Source: Leuctra nigra (taxonomy: Eukaryota > Arthropoda > Insecta > Plecoptera > Leuctridae). From it: 64,000 nucleotides of DNA. How positions within the stretch are numbered: position 1 is the first letter of the stretch; each line of letters begins with the position of its first letter. This document shows positions 23,301-32,600 of this stretch, one piece after another. The translations under genes were made by a program, and so were the position numbers. Location: NCBI GenBank assembly GCA_934045905.1, contig OW203768.1, positions 25,325,060 to 25,389,059 on the forward strand. The letters are read 5' to 3'. The notes beneath the pieces were generated by a model. That model was not told where the DNA came from and ran no database searches. It saw only the letters and a list, made by a program, of their open reading frames with translations.

Positions 23301-26300
23301 AAAGTCCCAAAGAAAGGGTAAATAACATCCTAGATACCATCTTCATTTGTTCCAAGGGATTTCTTCCAATTCAATTTTGATAATATTCCTCGGTGAAGTT
23401 TACACAATTAAATAAAGATTTAGTAACAGTATCAGGTATGTGAGATGATGCATTCAATGAAATACTGAAATATTTACAGCTGGCCAAAAGAAGTTAAATA
23501 CTATTTCAAAAAAAAACTTTATGAACCATGGTAATTTTGTCAGAACGTAAACAATTTGAGGGGCAAAACAAATATTAATATTACTTTTTAAACACTCTTT
23601 TAAAATGGGCTTTCAAAAACTGGGCTTCTTTTAGTGGTGTTTATCATAACATTGCATTGTTCTGCAACTAATGGTGGTGTATGAATGATTGTGATGATGA
23701 TGATGATGATGATGATGAAGAATGGTGGGAAGGAGGCGGCAATTGGGAACTATCCCATCATTGTCTCTTGACTGAGGGAAACCAAGCCAACACATCAGTG
23801 AGGAAGTTCGACTACAGGATTGAAACCCAGGTAAGGTTGACAGTCGGGATTGTTTTTCATGATTTTGCTTTGTCAAATATTTGACTGAAAATGCGTCTGG
23901 AAATTGATAAAGTACCGAGGAAAATACTCAATAGATGGTCAACTTGCCATCACAGCAGTTATTAGGTATTTTGATACTGAAACATTGAATAAAATTTACA
24001 CTATGTAAGGTGACATTTAGAGCATTTCAAATTAATTGTTCAATCTGTTTGGTGCTGGAGATTAAGTATGAAAACCTTGATTAAAACAGCTCGTTAAGTT
24101 AAACTGAGTAAGTTAACAAGACGAGCAAGGTTCTTCAAAGATATTTTCTTAGCTTTTTTGCCACATAAACAGGAAATAAAAAAATAAAATAAAAATAACG
24201 CACATTTCAAACTTGCTCCACTAAATAATGCCACATACAATGGAGTACATTACGAACTCTGTTTAAATATGCCTAAAAGAAGTGTTATTTGAAATTAGGT
24301 ACCTAGCTAATGGTAAAACACTTTGAGGTCGTATTGAGGTCATAATGTATTCCAGTGTGTGGCATTATCTAGTAAATTAAGCTTGAAATGGTCGCTTAGG
24401 TATCTGATTTTTTTAAATTCTGTTAGTTGAAGACAAAACTAAAAAAGAAACTTGGAAGAACTACACTTGTCTTGTTATCTCAAAAGCAGGCCTCTTGAGT
24501 GTGACCTTGAATGACGTACCTGCAAGGGATGTGAGAGGAGGGATCTGTGATAGGTTCGAATGCAGCGGAGGAAGATGGCGTGGCTCGTGTGACGTTCAGA
24601 GCAGATGCAACGCAACTTCCCTCCTCCGACCATCGCTCTGTCAACCATTCATCCGGGGTCTTCAATGCCCTCCACTTATACACAATCAAGTAGGTACATA
24701 AACAGATCCTTAACCACTCTGTTGCTCTTATTTTTAATCAATTGAATACGGCTGTGCAAGATTGAAATTTTCCATTTCGAGCGAGATTACTTAAAAAATG
24801 TCCTACGAGATAGAGCGAGATCTCACCATTTCTGTAAAGATTTTTGTTGTAAAAAAAAACAATGTAAATTTTCCAGAACTACACACACAAATTACATTTG
24901 TTTCAAGTCCTTTGGACTATCTTCATTATATAAAAAAAATAAAAAAATCATTGATGGAAGTGCTACAAGGAGACACTAAAGTCATCCGCAGTCGATCTGT
25001 GGATTGGAAAAGGGTCATTTTACTTTCCCGTCCCCTACTTTACCTGCGTGCGCACCATGCCCCATTGTTCATGCCGAGCCTTCTCTTGGGTTGAGCTCGC
25101 TAAGGGGTTCGTAAAATACCTGTTTTTCAAGAAAATCCCAATCCACAGATCGACTGCGGGTCACTTTAGGTCTGATGGTCGGGGTGTTCTAACCTGCTCA
25201 GATTACAGTTACACCGGAAGTCGTCACGGAACAGTTTACTTATACCTATCCGTCGAGTTTTGATTCGAAATCCTTGCACCTAACATATTCAGTGACGTAC
25301 TTCCGCCTGCTCCGAGCAGGTTAGCACACCCCGACGAACAAACCTAATAAGAAAGTTAGGTCCTGCAAAATTGACAAAACATTTGAAATCTCGATGGCTC
25401 AGTCAATTTGAGATCAGAATTTGAACATTTGATGGAGATCTAGAAGGAGTTTAATCTTGACCTCGTCGAGAATTTTTTAGACTTGAAAAGCCCTACAATT
25501 GACTATTATTTGAAATCAATTGACTGAGAATGTTACTCCTCAAATTCCAACCCCATATTTTAACAATAAAAATGTACCTACTACCTACCAATTAGTATCA
25601 GTGCTTGAATTATCTTTAAATCAATGTGCATACAGATGTTTACGAGCAGTTAACACCCTCAGGTTTTCACTAAGTACCTACCTAATTTAAACTTCAGTGA
25701 CATTTACATTTCAGTTCAAGTAAGTATCTTGTCAACATATTAATAAAAACGGCTACAAACTATGAACAACTTAAGTTACAAAACTTCAAGGTCAAAATTA
25801 CGTTCAAAGTGTTTTTAACTAATTCCAAAGAGCTTTGTTATTATCATCATTCAGACTAATTTTAGACCATACATGTTTACCTTCAAATAGTACTTGTCTA
25901 ATGGCACTAATACAATGAAGTTATCATTACGTAGCGTTTTATTCATGAGCTACCAATTAGCAGAGTCTGCATAACATTAACAACCACTGTCATTATCTAA
26001 TCTACGTGATAACAAGGGAAGGCAGATTGTGGAAGCGAATACAAAGCCATGCGATGCAGGACATGCAAGCCGTCACGTCGCCCGTCTGTATGTGACCTAC
26101 GTTTTTACTCAAACAATCATCGCAGAAGCAGCGCGCAGGTTCCTTGTTGCGCCATCGCGCCAGGCGCCACCAGTCCTTCCACCATTGCCACGACTCCATC
26201 GGGTCGCGCTCGCGGCGCTTACAGTCGCCCATCGGTCGCGCGATCACCAAGCTGGGGCCAACATTGTGTCAAGTGTTATTATTATCCCGTATGCAAAGAA

Positions 26301-28944
26301 AATTTCTAAGAGTTAAAATCAAATTAATCAAATCAAATGAATTGAATAGCAAATATAAAATTAAATTAACAACATTTCTGAGTGTTCTTATTATTATATT
26401 ATTATTATTATTATTATTATTATTGGCATTTGATCAAATGAACCTATTTTTGGGATAAATAAAATACGATATCAAACTATCCCATGTGTGTGGAAGCAAA
26501 AAACTAGAGTTTAATTATCAAATGAAATTAATCAAATCAAATAAATTGAAGGGCAAATATAAAATTAAATAAACAACATTTATCTACCTATTTGAGTGCC
26601 ATAATATCTACCTCTCCTAACTGACTTTACTGATTACCTACTCACTTATTATCATCATATTATTTATTATTAATTTTTGAACTGAAGGGTGTTATTATCA
26701 AATTAAACATATTTTTAGGCTATATAAGAAGTCAAACTAAGAGTGTCTACATAAGTGGTTTGTGTTTGGTATATTTTAGTACCAGCAATCAAGAATGGGT
26801 GTTTAAAGGGACTTTGTATTCAATGATTATTTCGCAATAGTGAATTGGGAATAAAGTCGAGTCAGGCTAGAGTGTGGTCCTAAATCACTCGATGTGTGTG
26901 TGAAGCGAATGACGTTTGTCGTGTTGGTCCAGAGCAAGAAGACTGAAGGAACCCGCGAGAAGAGAAACCCAAGCGAGAGAGAAAGTAGCGAAGCAAGTTA
27001 GTCGATGAAAACCAACCAGAACAACAACCTCATTGTTAGTCAGTTAAGAGGCTTTCGTAAGGTAGGTAATTGGCCTTAGGTAAAGAACTGGGGGCCAATT
27101 CTTGAGATTCACGTGAAACCATCTAGGTAGGTACGTTTTTACCGTTTAAAACGTAAAAAGTTAAAGAAGAAGCAATTGTTGTCATCTTTTTCAAGTTTTA
27201 AACAATTTGCAAACGTAAAACGGTTTCAAAATGGGAATCTCAAGAATTGTCACATTCTTTTGCCATTGTGTTATTTTGAATTTAATCTACACTGTTAACA
27301 AAATTTTAAAAAATCAGATAATAGAGACTCTTTCAAGATTAATACCTAGACTACATAATGCCACACCCTGGAGTACTTTATAACCTCTGGCTGGTACGAA
27401 CGCAAAGTGATATTTGATTATACCTAATGTAATGTTTGATAAATATCGTAGCCTCGTAGGTATCTAGGTAATACTTTGAGGCCAAAGTGTTAGTGATAGT
27501 GTAGGGGTAGGCTCCAGTGTGTGGCATTATAAACCTTGAAAAGGTCGCTACCTAGGTAATACCTACATTATTTTTTACAAATTCTGTTACTGTGAACACA
27601 AAATTCAAAAATCACTTTGAAGAACCGTGCATTTCCTGTAACCTTACGCAGGTCTCTTGAGCTTAATTGAGTTGAGTTATAGCGACAACTAAGAAGGGTT
27701 AAACAGGGTAACGTCAAGCGCTAAGTTTAACGGCTTAACATTAAGCGAAGGGTTAACGGCATAACGTAACGTCAAGCGAAGGGTTAACAGCGTAACGTCA
27801 AGCGAACTATGTACCATGTAGTCGGAATAGAAAGCGTCCAAGTCGTCCTCGTCATAAACGTAGAGTTCGGGAATTCGCTGGCATTCTCCCATCACTGCGC
27901 GGAGCAAAGCTAGAGCAGTTGAGAGATAATAGACCAATAGAACAGAAGACACCTTGCTTCGACACTCAACATCATAGCGCCACGTCTGGCATTTTATTTC
28001 ACGCTTTACGACTCACTAATAGTTGTCTTGACTAGCAAGGTAACAGAACCAAAAGTGAAGAAAATGTTTGTATGTTTTACTCTAAAAGAATTTGATTGTC
28101 TTTAAATATTAAAAATTCACCATTAGGTACCTTTAAACTTTATAAACTGTTTTATTTAAGTAATGCTTGCCCACAGCCCACTCCCCAGCCTTTTGCTCAA
28201 AAGAATTTCCAGAATTATCAACGTAATTGCTCAGATTATACTCAATTCCGTCCATAAGATTATTAGCAGATTTTTATGTAGGTAACATTGTAAAATTTCA
28301 AATAAAGTTTGTGTTAAGTTGAAAATTAATGTCATCAACTGCTAAATAAGATGATAATCCTTTTATTCCCTTTAATTGGGATACTCCTTTAATTGTTGAT
28401 AATGTTCAGTAACAATAAATTACCTACATTTTTAGTCTCAAATTTTCTGTAAACATGAAATTGCACAGAGTGAAGCAAGGATGTCTCATTACTAAGTTTG
28501 TAAGCGTCTCATGTCAATTATACCACAGCAAGAAGAAGAGAAGACAGAAATAATCAACTTGCATCGGCACATCAAGACAATCACTGCTTCATACACTAAA
28601 TGTTCCCAAACAAGATCTTAGGGTCAGGGAGTGCTCAAATAATATAATTCCAAACTCTATGCAGTTACACTCAAGCAAAGAAAGTGCCAGAAGTGTGTAA
28701 AGTAGGTCTGAAACACCCAAGTAACTAGGTAGAAAACTAATTTACTCTTTAGCTACACACTAAACCACCGTTAATGAAAATAAAATAAATGAAAGTGGTA
28801 AAGAAAAGTCAAGTGGTAAGGTTTGGTCTTGATGCTCACCCTGTTAATTCTAACGGATCTTACGTCCTTGTCCCTCGTGGAATAGAATGCTCGTCGAGCA
28901 CTGCGTAGACCTTGATATCCGTGTTCCAATTCAGTGTAGGACAT
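3823..28944 (-). CDS. PPIP5K: Inositol hexakisphosphate/diphosphoinositol-pentakisphosphate kinase (Vip1 family), 3' end outside window
   Basis: PPIP5K is a cytosolic bifunctional enzyme. An N-terminal ATP-grasp kinase makes 1-diphosphoinositol (inositol pyrophosphate) products from IP6 or 5-IP7, and a C-terminal histidine-acid-phosphatase-like domain removes the same phosphate. Exons in transcription order are 28944-28840, 27877-27815, 20844-20668, 19845-19705, 17222-17132, 16551-16382, 15984-15883, 10542-10352, 9733-9539, 9122-8850, 8396-8311, 6795-6673 and 4057-3823. Every junction has AG/GT borders and matching phase, giving 650 complete codons before the final donor. Landmarks are [31 protein letters not shown] (Asp about 356) and [10 protein letters not shown] (about 423). 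The family continues for several hundred residues, so the rest lies left of position 1. The assignment is secure from exon 3 onward; the first two exons are less certain. Confidence 0.95.
5284..5378. repeat. Imperfect 37-bp hairpin
   Basis: The arms 5284-5320 and about 5342-5378 are reverse complements over 37 bases with four mismatches, separated by a loop of about 21 bases. The size and imperfect stem resemble a small-RNA precursor, but a short foldback transposon is at least as likely. It lies in a PPIP5K intron. Confidence 0.5.
6241..6490. repeat. Foldback element with arms of about 95-100 bp
   Basis: The left arm (about 6241-6333) and right arm (about 6389-6490) are imperfect reverse complements; the inner 45 bases, around TGTGGTCAGCATTTGTC, pair best. 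There is no coding capacity. It lies in the PPIP5K intron directly downstream (minus sense) of the exon at 6673-6795. Confidence 0.6.
6812..8172. repeat. Interspersed repeat R3, split by a Helitron-like insert
   Basis: About 6812-7186 plus 8012-8172 together match, with divergence, the uninterrupted copy at about 62190-62735. Shared blocks include ATGTTCACATGATCAGTC, GATCTCAAATTT and CCCATTTCGTCTCCAAT. The interruption at 7187-8011 falls between TTAA and TTAACG, where the intact copy reads CTAATTAACG. R3 begins only some 15-20 bp from the acceptor of the PPIP5K exon at 6795. Confidence 0.6.
7187..8011 (-). mobile_element. Helitron-like non-autonomous element with internal 180-bp duplication
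   Basis: On the minus strand the element begins TTGAGCGAGCGAAGCGAGCG and ends GAGCGTTTTCCTAG. It is inserted between A and T, and ends in CTAG preceded by a small AACGC/GCGTT stem-loop, which is the 3' architecture of Helitrons. The 5' end is TT rather than the usual TC. Two units starting at about 7534 and 7714 repeat with a period of 180 bp (AAAATATGAGTTTGATC at both). A longer copy lies at 46208-47532. No Rep/helicase frame is present. Confidence 0.6.
9539..20844 (-). CDS. PPIP5K: PPIP5K ATP-grasp kinase-domain exons
   Basis: Seven exons encode the kinase half. 20844-20668 begins with an acidic GD/E-rich stretch, then [17 protein letters not shown]. 19845-19705 has [17 protein letters not shown]. 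17222-17132 has [20 protein letters not shown]. 16551-16382 has [19 protein letters not shown] and the Gly-rich loop [12 protein letters not shown]. 15984-15883 has [19 protein letters not shown]. 10542-10352 has [18 protein letters not shown]. 9733-9539 has [19 protein letters not shown], where the acidic DVNG residue of ATP-grasp enzymes is present. All phases close. The intron between 15883 and 10542 contains a nested transposon stack. Confidence 0.95.
11222..11298. repeat. 77-base poly-C tract
   Basis: This is an uninterrupted run of C inside the left part of the inner hAT element. Polyproline or polyglycine open frames crossing it are artefacts. Exact length is unreliable for a homopolymer of this size. 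Confidence 0.9.
12110..14629 (-). pseudogene. RTE-like non-LTR retrotransposon ORF, 5'-truncated endonuclease and intact reverse transcriptase
   Basis: This is a single open frame of 839 codons. Residues about 30-120 match the C-terminal half of an APE-type endonuclease (NxDG-like block at 40, SDHRLLVG at 110). The reverse transcriptase follows, with [12 protein letters not shown] (405), YGFRPGRST (447), FLDLEKAYD (480), [10 protein letters not shown] (538) and the catalytic YADD (574-577). The C-terminal end has the [11 protein letters not shown] and GRPREKW blocks typical of RTE-type LINEs. The N-terminal half of the endonuclease is missing, with hAT sequence at the junction, so the copy is 5'-truncated and presumably immobile although its frame is undamaged. 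An (ATT)n-type tail at about 12029-12040 fits an RTE 3' end. The first ~25 codons before the endonuclease homology are probably hAT-derived. Confidence 0.85.
17567..18903 (+). mobile_element. Foldback-headed repeat family F, copy A
   Basis: The first ~400 bp (17567-17963) form a long foldback, with arms running from ATCCCCATAAAAAACACTCC to its complement. About 940 bp of unique body follow, ending in GTGGAGCGACCGCTCCACTAG, itself a short palindrome. A second copy in inverted orientation lies at 54685-55974. Both ends contain CCAGCCAAGTC-type motifs. There is no coding capacity, and the element sits in a PPIP5K intron. Confidence 0.65.
20946..21215 (+). mobile_element. tRNA-derived SINE, copy S1
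   Basis: The head has an A-box-like TGAGTGGTAATGC and a perfect B box GGTTCGATTCC. The body carries TTTTTTCGTGGTATTCCCTCAG and the CATCATCATCC-type run. The tail has CAGTGCGACGTTAAGCCCC, then about 10 A. Copies S2 (22888-23135), S3 (63650-63921) and a degenerate minus-strand copy (23640-23835) share the same order. It lies about 100 bp upstream of a PPIP5K exon. Confidence 0.85.
21405..21835. repeat. Inverted-repeat element
   Basis: GTCTCACTCCTATA and GTGAAGCCTTTTC on the left are matched by GAAAAGGCTTCAC and GGAGTGAGAATA on the right. The order fits one terminal inverted repeat of about 40-50 bp with gaps. No frame and no clear target duplication are present. Confidence 0.4.
21872..22430 (+). 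repeat. Interspersed repeat R2, intact copy
   Basis: Contains AGCCATGGTGCTTAGA, CAACAGCATAAAA, AATAATTCATATTTG and TTCTCATTCCTATG in the same order as 54190-54684 plus 55975-56050. There the family-F element interrupts the repeat, so this copy shows the pre-insertion state. Confidence 0.6.
22888..23135 (+). mobile_element. tRNA-derived SINE, copy S2
   Basis: Same family as S1: ATGGCTGAGTGGTAATGC, GGTTCGATTCCCG, TTTTTTCGTGGTATTCCC, AGTGCGACGTTAAGCCCC and an A-run. It is slightly shorter in the middle than S1. Confidence 0.85.
23640..23835 (-). mobile_element. Degenerate minus-strand SINE of the S family
   Basis: On the minus strand the CCCTCAG motif, the (ATC)n run and a decayed GCAGAACAATGCAATGTTA tail recur in S-family order. 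The B box is damaged. The GAT repeat at about 23695-23718 is the complement of the family's CATCATC run. Confidence 0.6.
24217..24500. repeat. Relic of the GTGTGGCATTAT foldback family
   Basis: AAATAATGCCACA near the left and CCAGTGTGTGGCATTAT towards the right are opposed, as in the full foldback at 59423-59887. Further decayed members are at about 27340-27660 and 3660-3770, and a 3' part at about 57070-57150. Confidence 0.45.
24536..24687 (-). CDS. Unassigned exon-like segment (minus strand)
   Basis: On the minus strand an open, GC-richer stretch encodes [19 protein letters not shown] and then a Ser/Thr/Ala/Pro-rich tail, ending at a consensus donor CAG/GTACGT (phase 2). An AG precedes WRALK. 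The segment is open on the plus strand too and has splice-like borders there, so the strand is uncertain. Its phase does not fit a direct join to the PPIP5K exon at 20844, so it is not a simple missing exon of that gene. I recognise no domain. Confidence 0.3.
24987..25336. repeat. Two inverted-repeat pairs
   Basis: 24987-25007 pairs with 25138-25159 (GCAGTCGATCTGTGGATTGG and its complement). About 25178-25199 pairs with 25314-25335 (GGGGTGTTCTAACCTGCTC and a near-complement). The two pairs may be the ends of two small adjacent elements. No frame or target duplication was seen. Confidence 0.5.
26108..26250 (-). CDS. Unassigned Trp-rich exon-like segment (minus strand)
   Basis: Minus-strand codons are strongly GC-rich at third positions, unlike the surrounding DNA. 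They encode [20 protein letters not shown], then [20 protein letters not shown], followed by GTAGGT, a plausible phase-0 donor at 26107. Possible acceptors are CAG at about 26252 or AAG at about 26218. The six-Trp cluster and CxCDDC motif are unusual and I recognise no family. It lies inside the PPIP5K transcription unit, so it could be an alternative PPIP5K exon, an exon of a nested gene, or chance. Confidence 0.3.
26312..26585 (+). repeat. Local duplication with a (TTA)n microsatellite
   Basis: A block of about 65 bp (AATCAAATCAAATGAATTGAA onward) at about 26320-26375 recurs at about 26527-26582. Between them lies a (TTA)n run of about 36 bp (26389-26424). Confidence 0.6.
27096..27249. mobile_element. 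Small MITE-like foldback
   Basis: Perfect 15-bp terminal inverted repeats CAATTCTTGAGATTC (27096-27110) and its complement (27235-27249). The interior contains further opposed GTAAAA/TTTTAC motifs. It is 154 bp long with no coding capacity. Confidence 0.55.
27712..27806. repeat. Short tandem repeat, AAGCGAAGGGTTAAC unit
   Basis: Three to four imperfect units built on GTCAAGCG(AAGGG)TTAACGGC lie immediately next to the donor of the 27815-27877 exon (minus sense, at the start of the intron). The repetition may include spacing variants of TTAACG. Confidence 0.55.
27815..28944 (-). CDS. PPIP5K: Proposed N-terminal exons of PPIP5K
   Basis: The proposed start is ATG at 28944 ([14 protein letters not shown]...), in an exon with acceptor at 28948 and donor GTGAGC at 28839. 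Read in this frame, the upstream leader exon contains an in-frame TGA, which supports this Met as the first one. The next exon, 27877-27815, encodes 21 residues that include an acidic [10 protein letters not shown] run and is phase 0 on both sides. It then joins the acidic start of the 20844 exon, consistent with the acidic N-termini of the family. The weak point is the second exon's acceptor. A better-looking AG at 27895 would put an in-frame stop immediately after the junction, so either the poorer AG at 27878 is used or a further exon intervenes. Confidence 0.55.
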
Positions 28945-29409
28945 TCCCTGCAAACAATCACACGTTCAACGGTTTTCCGTTCGCAGTCCACAGCAAACCA
29001 AGAAAAAACTATTCAAATTTAATTAATTCTGGGTCATTAATTAGGCAAGCTTTTGGAGAATGCTACTAAATATCATTTGACAGTCAGTTAATTTCTTTTG
29101 TGACTGATCCTCTTTATGAAGTCATAATACCTAAGGATGACATAGGTACAAATAAACTTTTTTGAGCTTCGAATAAGATGAAAATGACATTATCAGTGAC
29201 TTCATGCTTGTGCTAACAAACCCCCACTTCTGCACTCTACCTGCAGATGGTGTTTATAAATAGGTAGTTAGTAGAAAGTACATAGCAGTAGGTAGGTGCA
29301 CAAATGTTTTTTGTAGGTATAATTTACATATTTGCAGAGATTACAATTATTGACAAATCAAAGTGCCAAACAAGGAATGGAAACTAGGCCACTGTGCTGG
29401 CCTGCTTAC

Positions 29410-29640
29410 CTTGAAGTTGAATGGAATTTGATACAATGACAGACATCAGAAGTGAAGAGTTTAGACTTGTGGCAATGTTGAGATGTGTTTATTGCGTAAC
29501 AGACATTACTTAGAAGGAAAATTAGAAATTTATCAGTAAATCGATCAATGTGTACGAAAACAAATAACAATGGCGCAAGGTAGATCTGGCAACCAACGAT
29601 AAAAGAAAGCAAGGTTGCCAAAACCACGCTGACTGTTCTA
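29410..29640 (-). other. PPIP5K: Probable 5' leader exon of PPIP5K
   Basis: On the minus strand the sequence CTTCAAG is followed by the donor GTAAGC (plus 29404-29409), 463 bp upstream of the first proposed coding exon. Read in the downstream frame the segment contains a TGA, so it would be untranslated. The 5' boundary (transcription start) is not visible; the right end given is a guess that lies just short of the MTPAP start codon at 29674. Confidence 0.4.
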
Positions 29641-29673
29641 TGGGTACGAAAATACGCTATACGCACGCAAAAC
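29411..29673. promoter_or_regulatory. Divergent promoter region of PPIP5K and MTPAP
   Basis: The proposed PPIP5K leader exon (minus) and the MTPAP start codon at 29674 (plus) face away from each other across at most about 260 bp. No TATA box is convincing near either start. Shared bidirectional promoter activity is inferred from geometry only. Confidence 0.45.
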
Positions 29674-32600
29674 ATGGCGCTGCTGTATCGTTTTCCTGGT
29701 GTTATTTTTCATATTTCAAACTACAAGTATTCTGTAAATACGTTACAATGCTTAAATTTGTATACATTTAAATATAATTCTTATCTAGTTCCTTATATGT
29801 GCAAATCTACAAGCCAAAGCAACGTTTCTAACTCAGGTTAGTTGGATCTAAAAAAGCTGGATACTGGACGCACATAACCACAAATAATATCGAATTTCAA
29901 TGTGATCCCTCTCGTAGTCGTGCCTTAACACTTACCTTTGTTTTTAATTACAGAACAAAAAGAGAAGAACGTAAGCAACAAATATGCAAACTCAGAATTT
30001 ATCCCCTTCAGTAAGATGATTGCTAGTCGGCGAAACGAAGCGCAACGAAGTGTTTTAGTGCAGGTGCATTCCGAACAGTCTTGTAACGAGTTGCAGGCGT
30101 ATTGCAGACAGTTTGGTGAAGTTCAAGAACTACGTCACTATGCTCTCCCAGAGTCTTTGGTTAGTTAAGTGTGCAGTTTGTTGCTTGGTGTTGCAGAGTT
30201 TTCTTGTAGTAATGTTCTGACCTCTGTACAGAGTTTTGCTTGATGTTTATTTTACTAGCCTAGGTAGGTATTGTTGTTTATCGATGCTGCTGAATGATGA
30301 TGATGATGATGAAGGATGTTGTGTTGGCAGCACTTCATCCTGGTAGAGTTCGAGAAGGCCGAGGATGTTAGACACCTGTTGGACTCATGCAGTCATACCA
30401 ACACGACGCAGATCATCCCCGTCAGATCTCCGCTGCTTTGGTTCCGTGCCGGCGACAAGAAGAAACTGACCAATCAGGCGGCGGGACACAGCTCATTGGT
30501 GGAGCAGTTCGGCAACACGGCTCCCAGCCAATCAGAGCTCAGGGAAAGACTTCAGAGTGCGGAATCAGTAAGTTCTTTTGTTGCAAAACAGACACATTAG
30601 GCCAGTGACAACGCTTCTTTGTTTGGGATTCGCAAGTCTGTCATCGATGTATGCTGACAAAGCCTCGTTCTTACGTACGTCAAAATCTTCACGTGCTGTT
30701 CTGAGTTTGTCTTACATTTCACCAGATTGCAGGGAAACCTGACAAAAGTGCTACACCAATATTCTTTTGATCTAGTTGTATACGACTCGTAAGTATATTA
30801 AATGTGCATACATGATCTAATCACAAACAGAAGTACCTACCTACCTAATAATCTGTCTTTATAAAGTCCTACCAAAATTGTGGCCTTCAGTATGGACGAA
30901 AGCATTCAGTGCTGCGGATATAGCAGTTACGAATATCATAGTATCGATGTCAATTATTATAGTCTCGGCTTTTATGAAATAGTTTTTCTTGTACGTTTCA
31001 ATATTTAAAATTTGATTGATTTTCACTTAAAGGCTATGCCTCAGCTGTGGCAGGAATGTTCCTTTTGACTGCCTCTGCCAATAACTTGGAATGTATTTTA
31101 CTTTGATGCTTCATCAGTTGTTGTGACTTTAATTTTCTTAAAATTTACAAACTTCTCAAACATAAAACATTCAGGGCTGCCGTTAAAGCAGTACCTAGCC
31201 AATTCCAACAGAGCCGATGCCAATGATTAAGTAGGTACCTATTTAGTTAAAAACTGTCTATCTAGGTATGGGTCGATTCCTATACCTATACCGATTCCAG
31301 GGAATCGTAAGAATTGGGATTCATTGATTCCCATATCTAGCGATTCCGATTCTTATCAAATTTGAAGTAATTTTGTACAGTAAAATAGCTTTTGTTAGTC
31401 AGTTAAATAATTGTTGTTTGTTTTATTCTGGCAAGAAATAAATTATTCATAGGCATGAAAATTGAGTGTAAAACTAAAATGACAATTTATTGTCATTCTA
31501 TACTATATAAATTCCTGCAGAATCAGAATCGCAACAATCGCTTCAAAGAATCGGTATCGGAATTGTGAAAAATGCGAATCATCCCTAATAAACTGTTTTG
31601 TGTAGTTCTCGGCTCAGTTGTCGCTGCTCCACGAGTCCACTCGGCTGAGTGAGTTGGGAGTCCGTCTTCGCTTCCTCACCGCGCGCCAGATAGAGCTGGC
31701 GGTGGGCGGATTGTTCCCGCGTAGCAAGGCACTTCCCTTCGGATCCTCGGTCAACGGATTCGGACGCACCGGCTGCGACCTTGACCTCGTGCTGCAGCTG
31801 GATCAAGATGACAACAAGGTCGCTGCACTGCGGATTACAAAACTCTAGTTGGAGAATGAATAGACGATTCCATAAAGTATCTGAGTGGCTCTGGTTTCTA
31901 AGAAAATTTCACTTACTGTTTGATTTACACGTACCTAGTGGCGTGTGTCAACAATGGATTACACACCACCATGGGCATCCACAGAGAAGGGCAAGGGGGG
32001 GCGCTAGCCCCCTCCCCCCCCCTGGATGTCGGGAAAACAAAACTTTTCTGGAAGCGGATCCACAAAGAGAGATTCTACAGAATCCCAGAGATTATGATTG
32101 AGATTTTGTTTAATTAACCCAGACTTTAAACAAAATCTCAATCAAAATCTCTGGGATTCTGTAGAATCTCTCTTTGTGGATCCGCTTCCTGGTGTTTTAA
32201 GTATAGTTTCATTTTGTAACCAAAAAACTAAAGAAAATTGATTTCGAAGTGTAAAAAAACAAAAAATTACCTGCGGGGCAGGCTTGCATGTCTCCCACAA
32301 CCCTTTTGTGCCAAATTTAAAAAATATTGAATATATCCAAAAAAAAATACACCTCATAACGTCTCAAAATTGATTTCAGTGTGTCCCAAAACCAAAAGCC
32401 GCCCTGCGGGGCAGGGTGGGGACCGCGCCTCTCACCCCCCCCCCCCCCTTAACCCTTACAATATTGTTTTCCTTGCCTTGCCCCCACCTGGAAGAAATCC
32501 TGCGGACGCCCATGCACACCACAATAGATATCTGGAAACCAATGCATGTGTATTATATTTCATTAAAAACATGAAATATTGAAAGTATAAATGTCAAGGA

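Noticed and set aside
29406..29675. 89-codon minus-strand frame in the PPIP5K/MTPAP gap
   Set aside because: Low-complexity hydrophobic, no homology, and out of frame with the downstream PPIP5K exon; the segment is better explained as leader exon and promoter.
31267..31590. Possible degenerate hAT element (GGGTCGATTCC ... CGAATCATCCC)
   Set aside because: Ends resemble the 58139 family, but no 8-bp duplication could be found, so it was not called.
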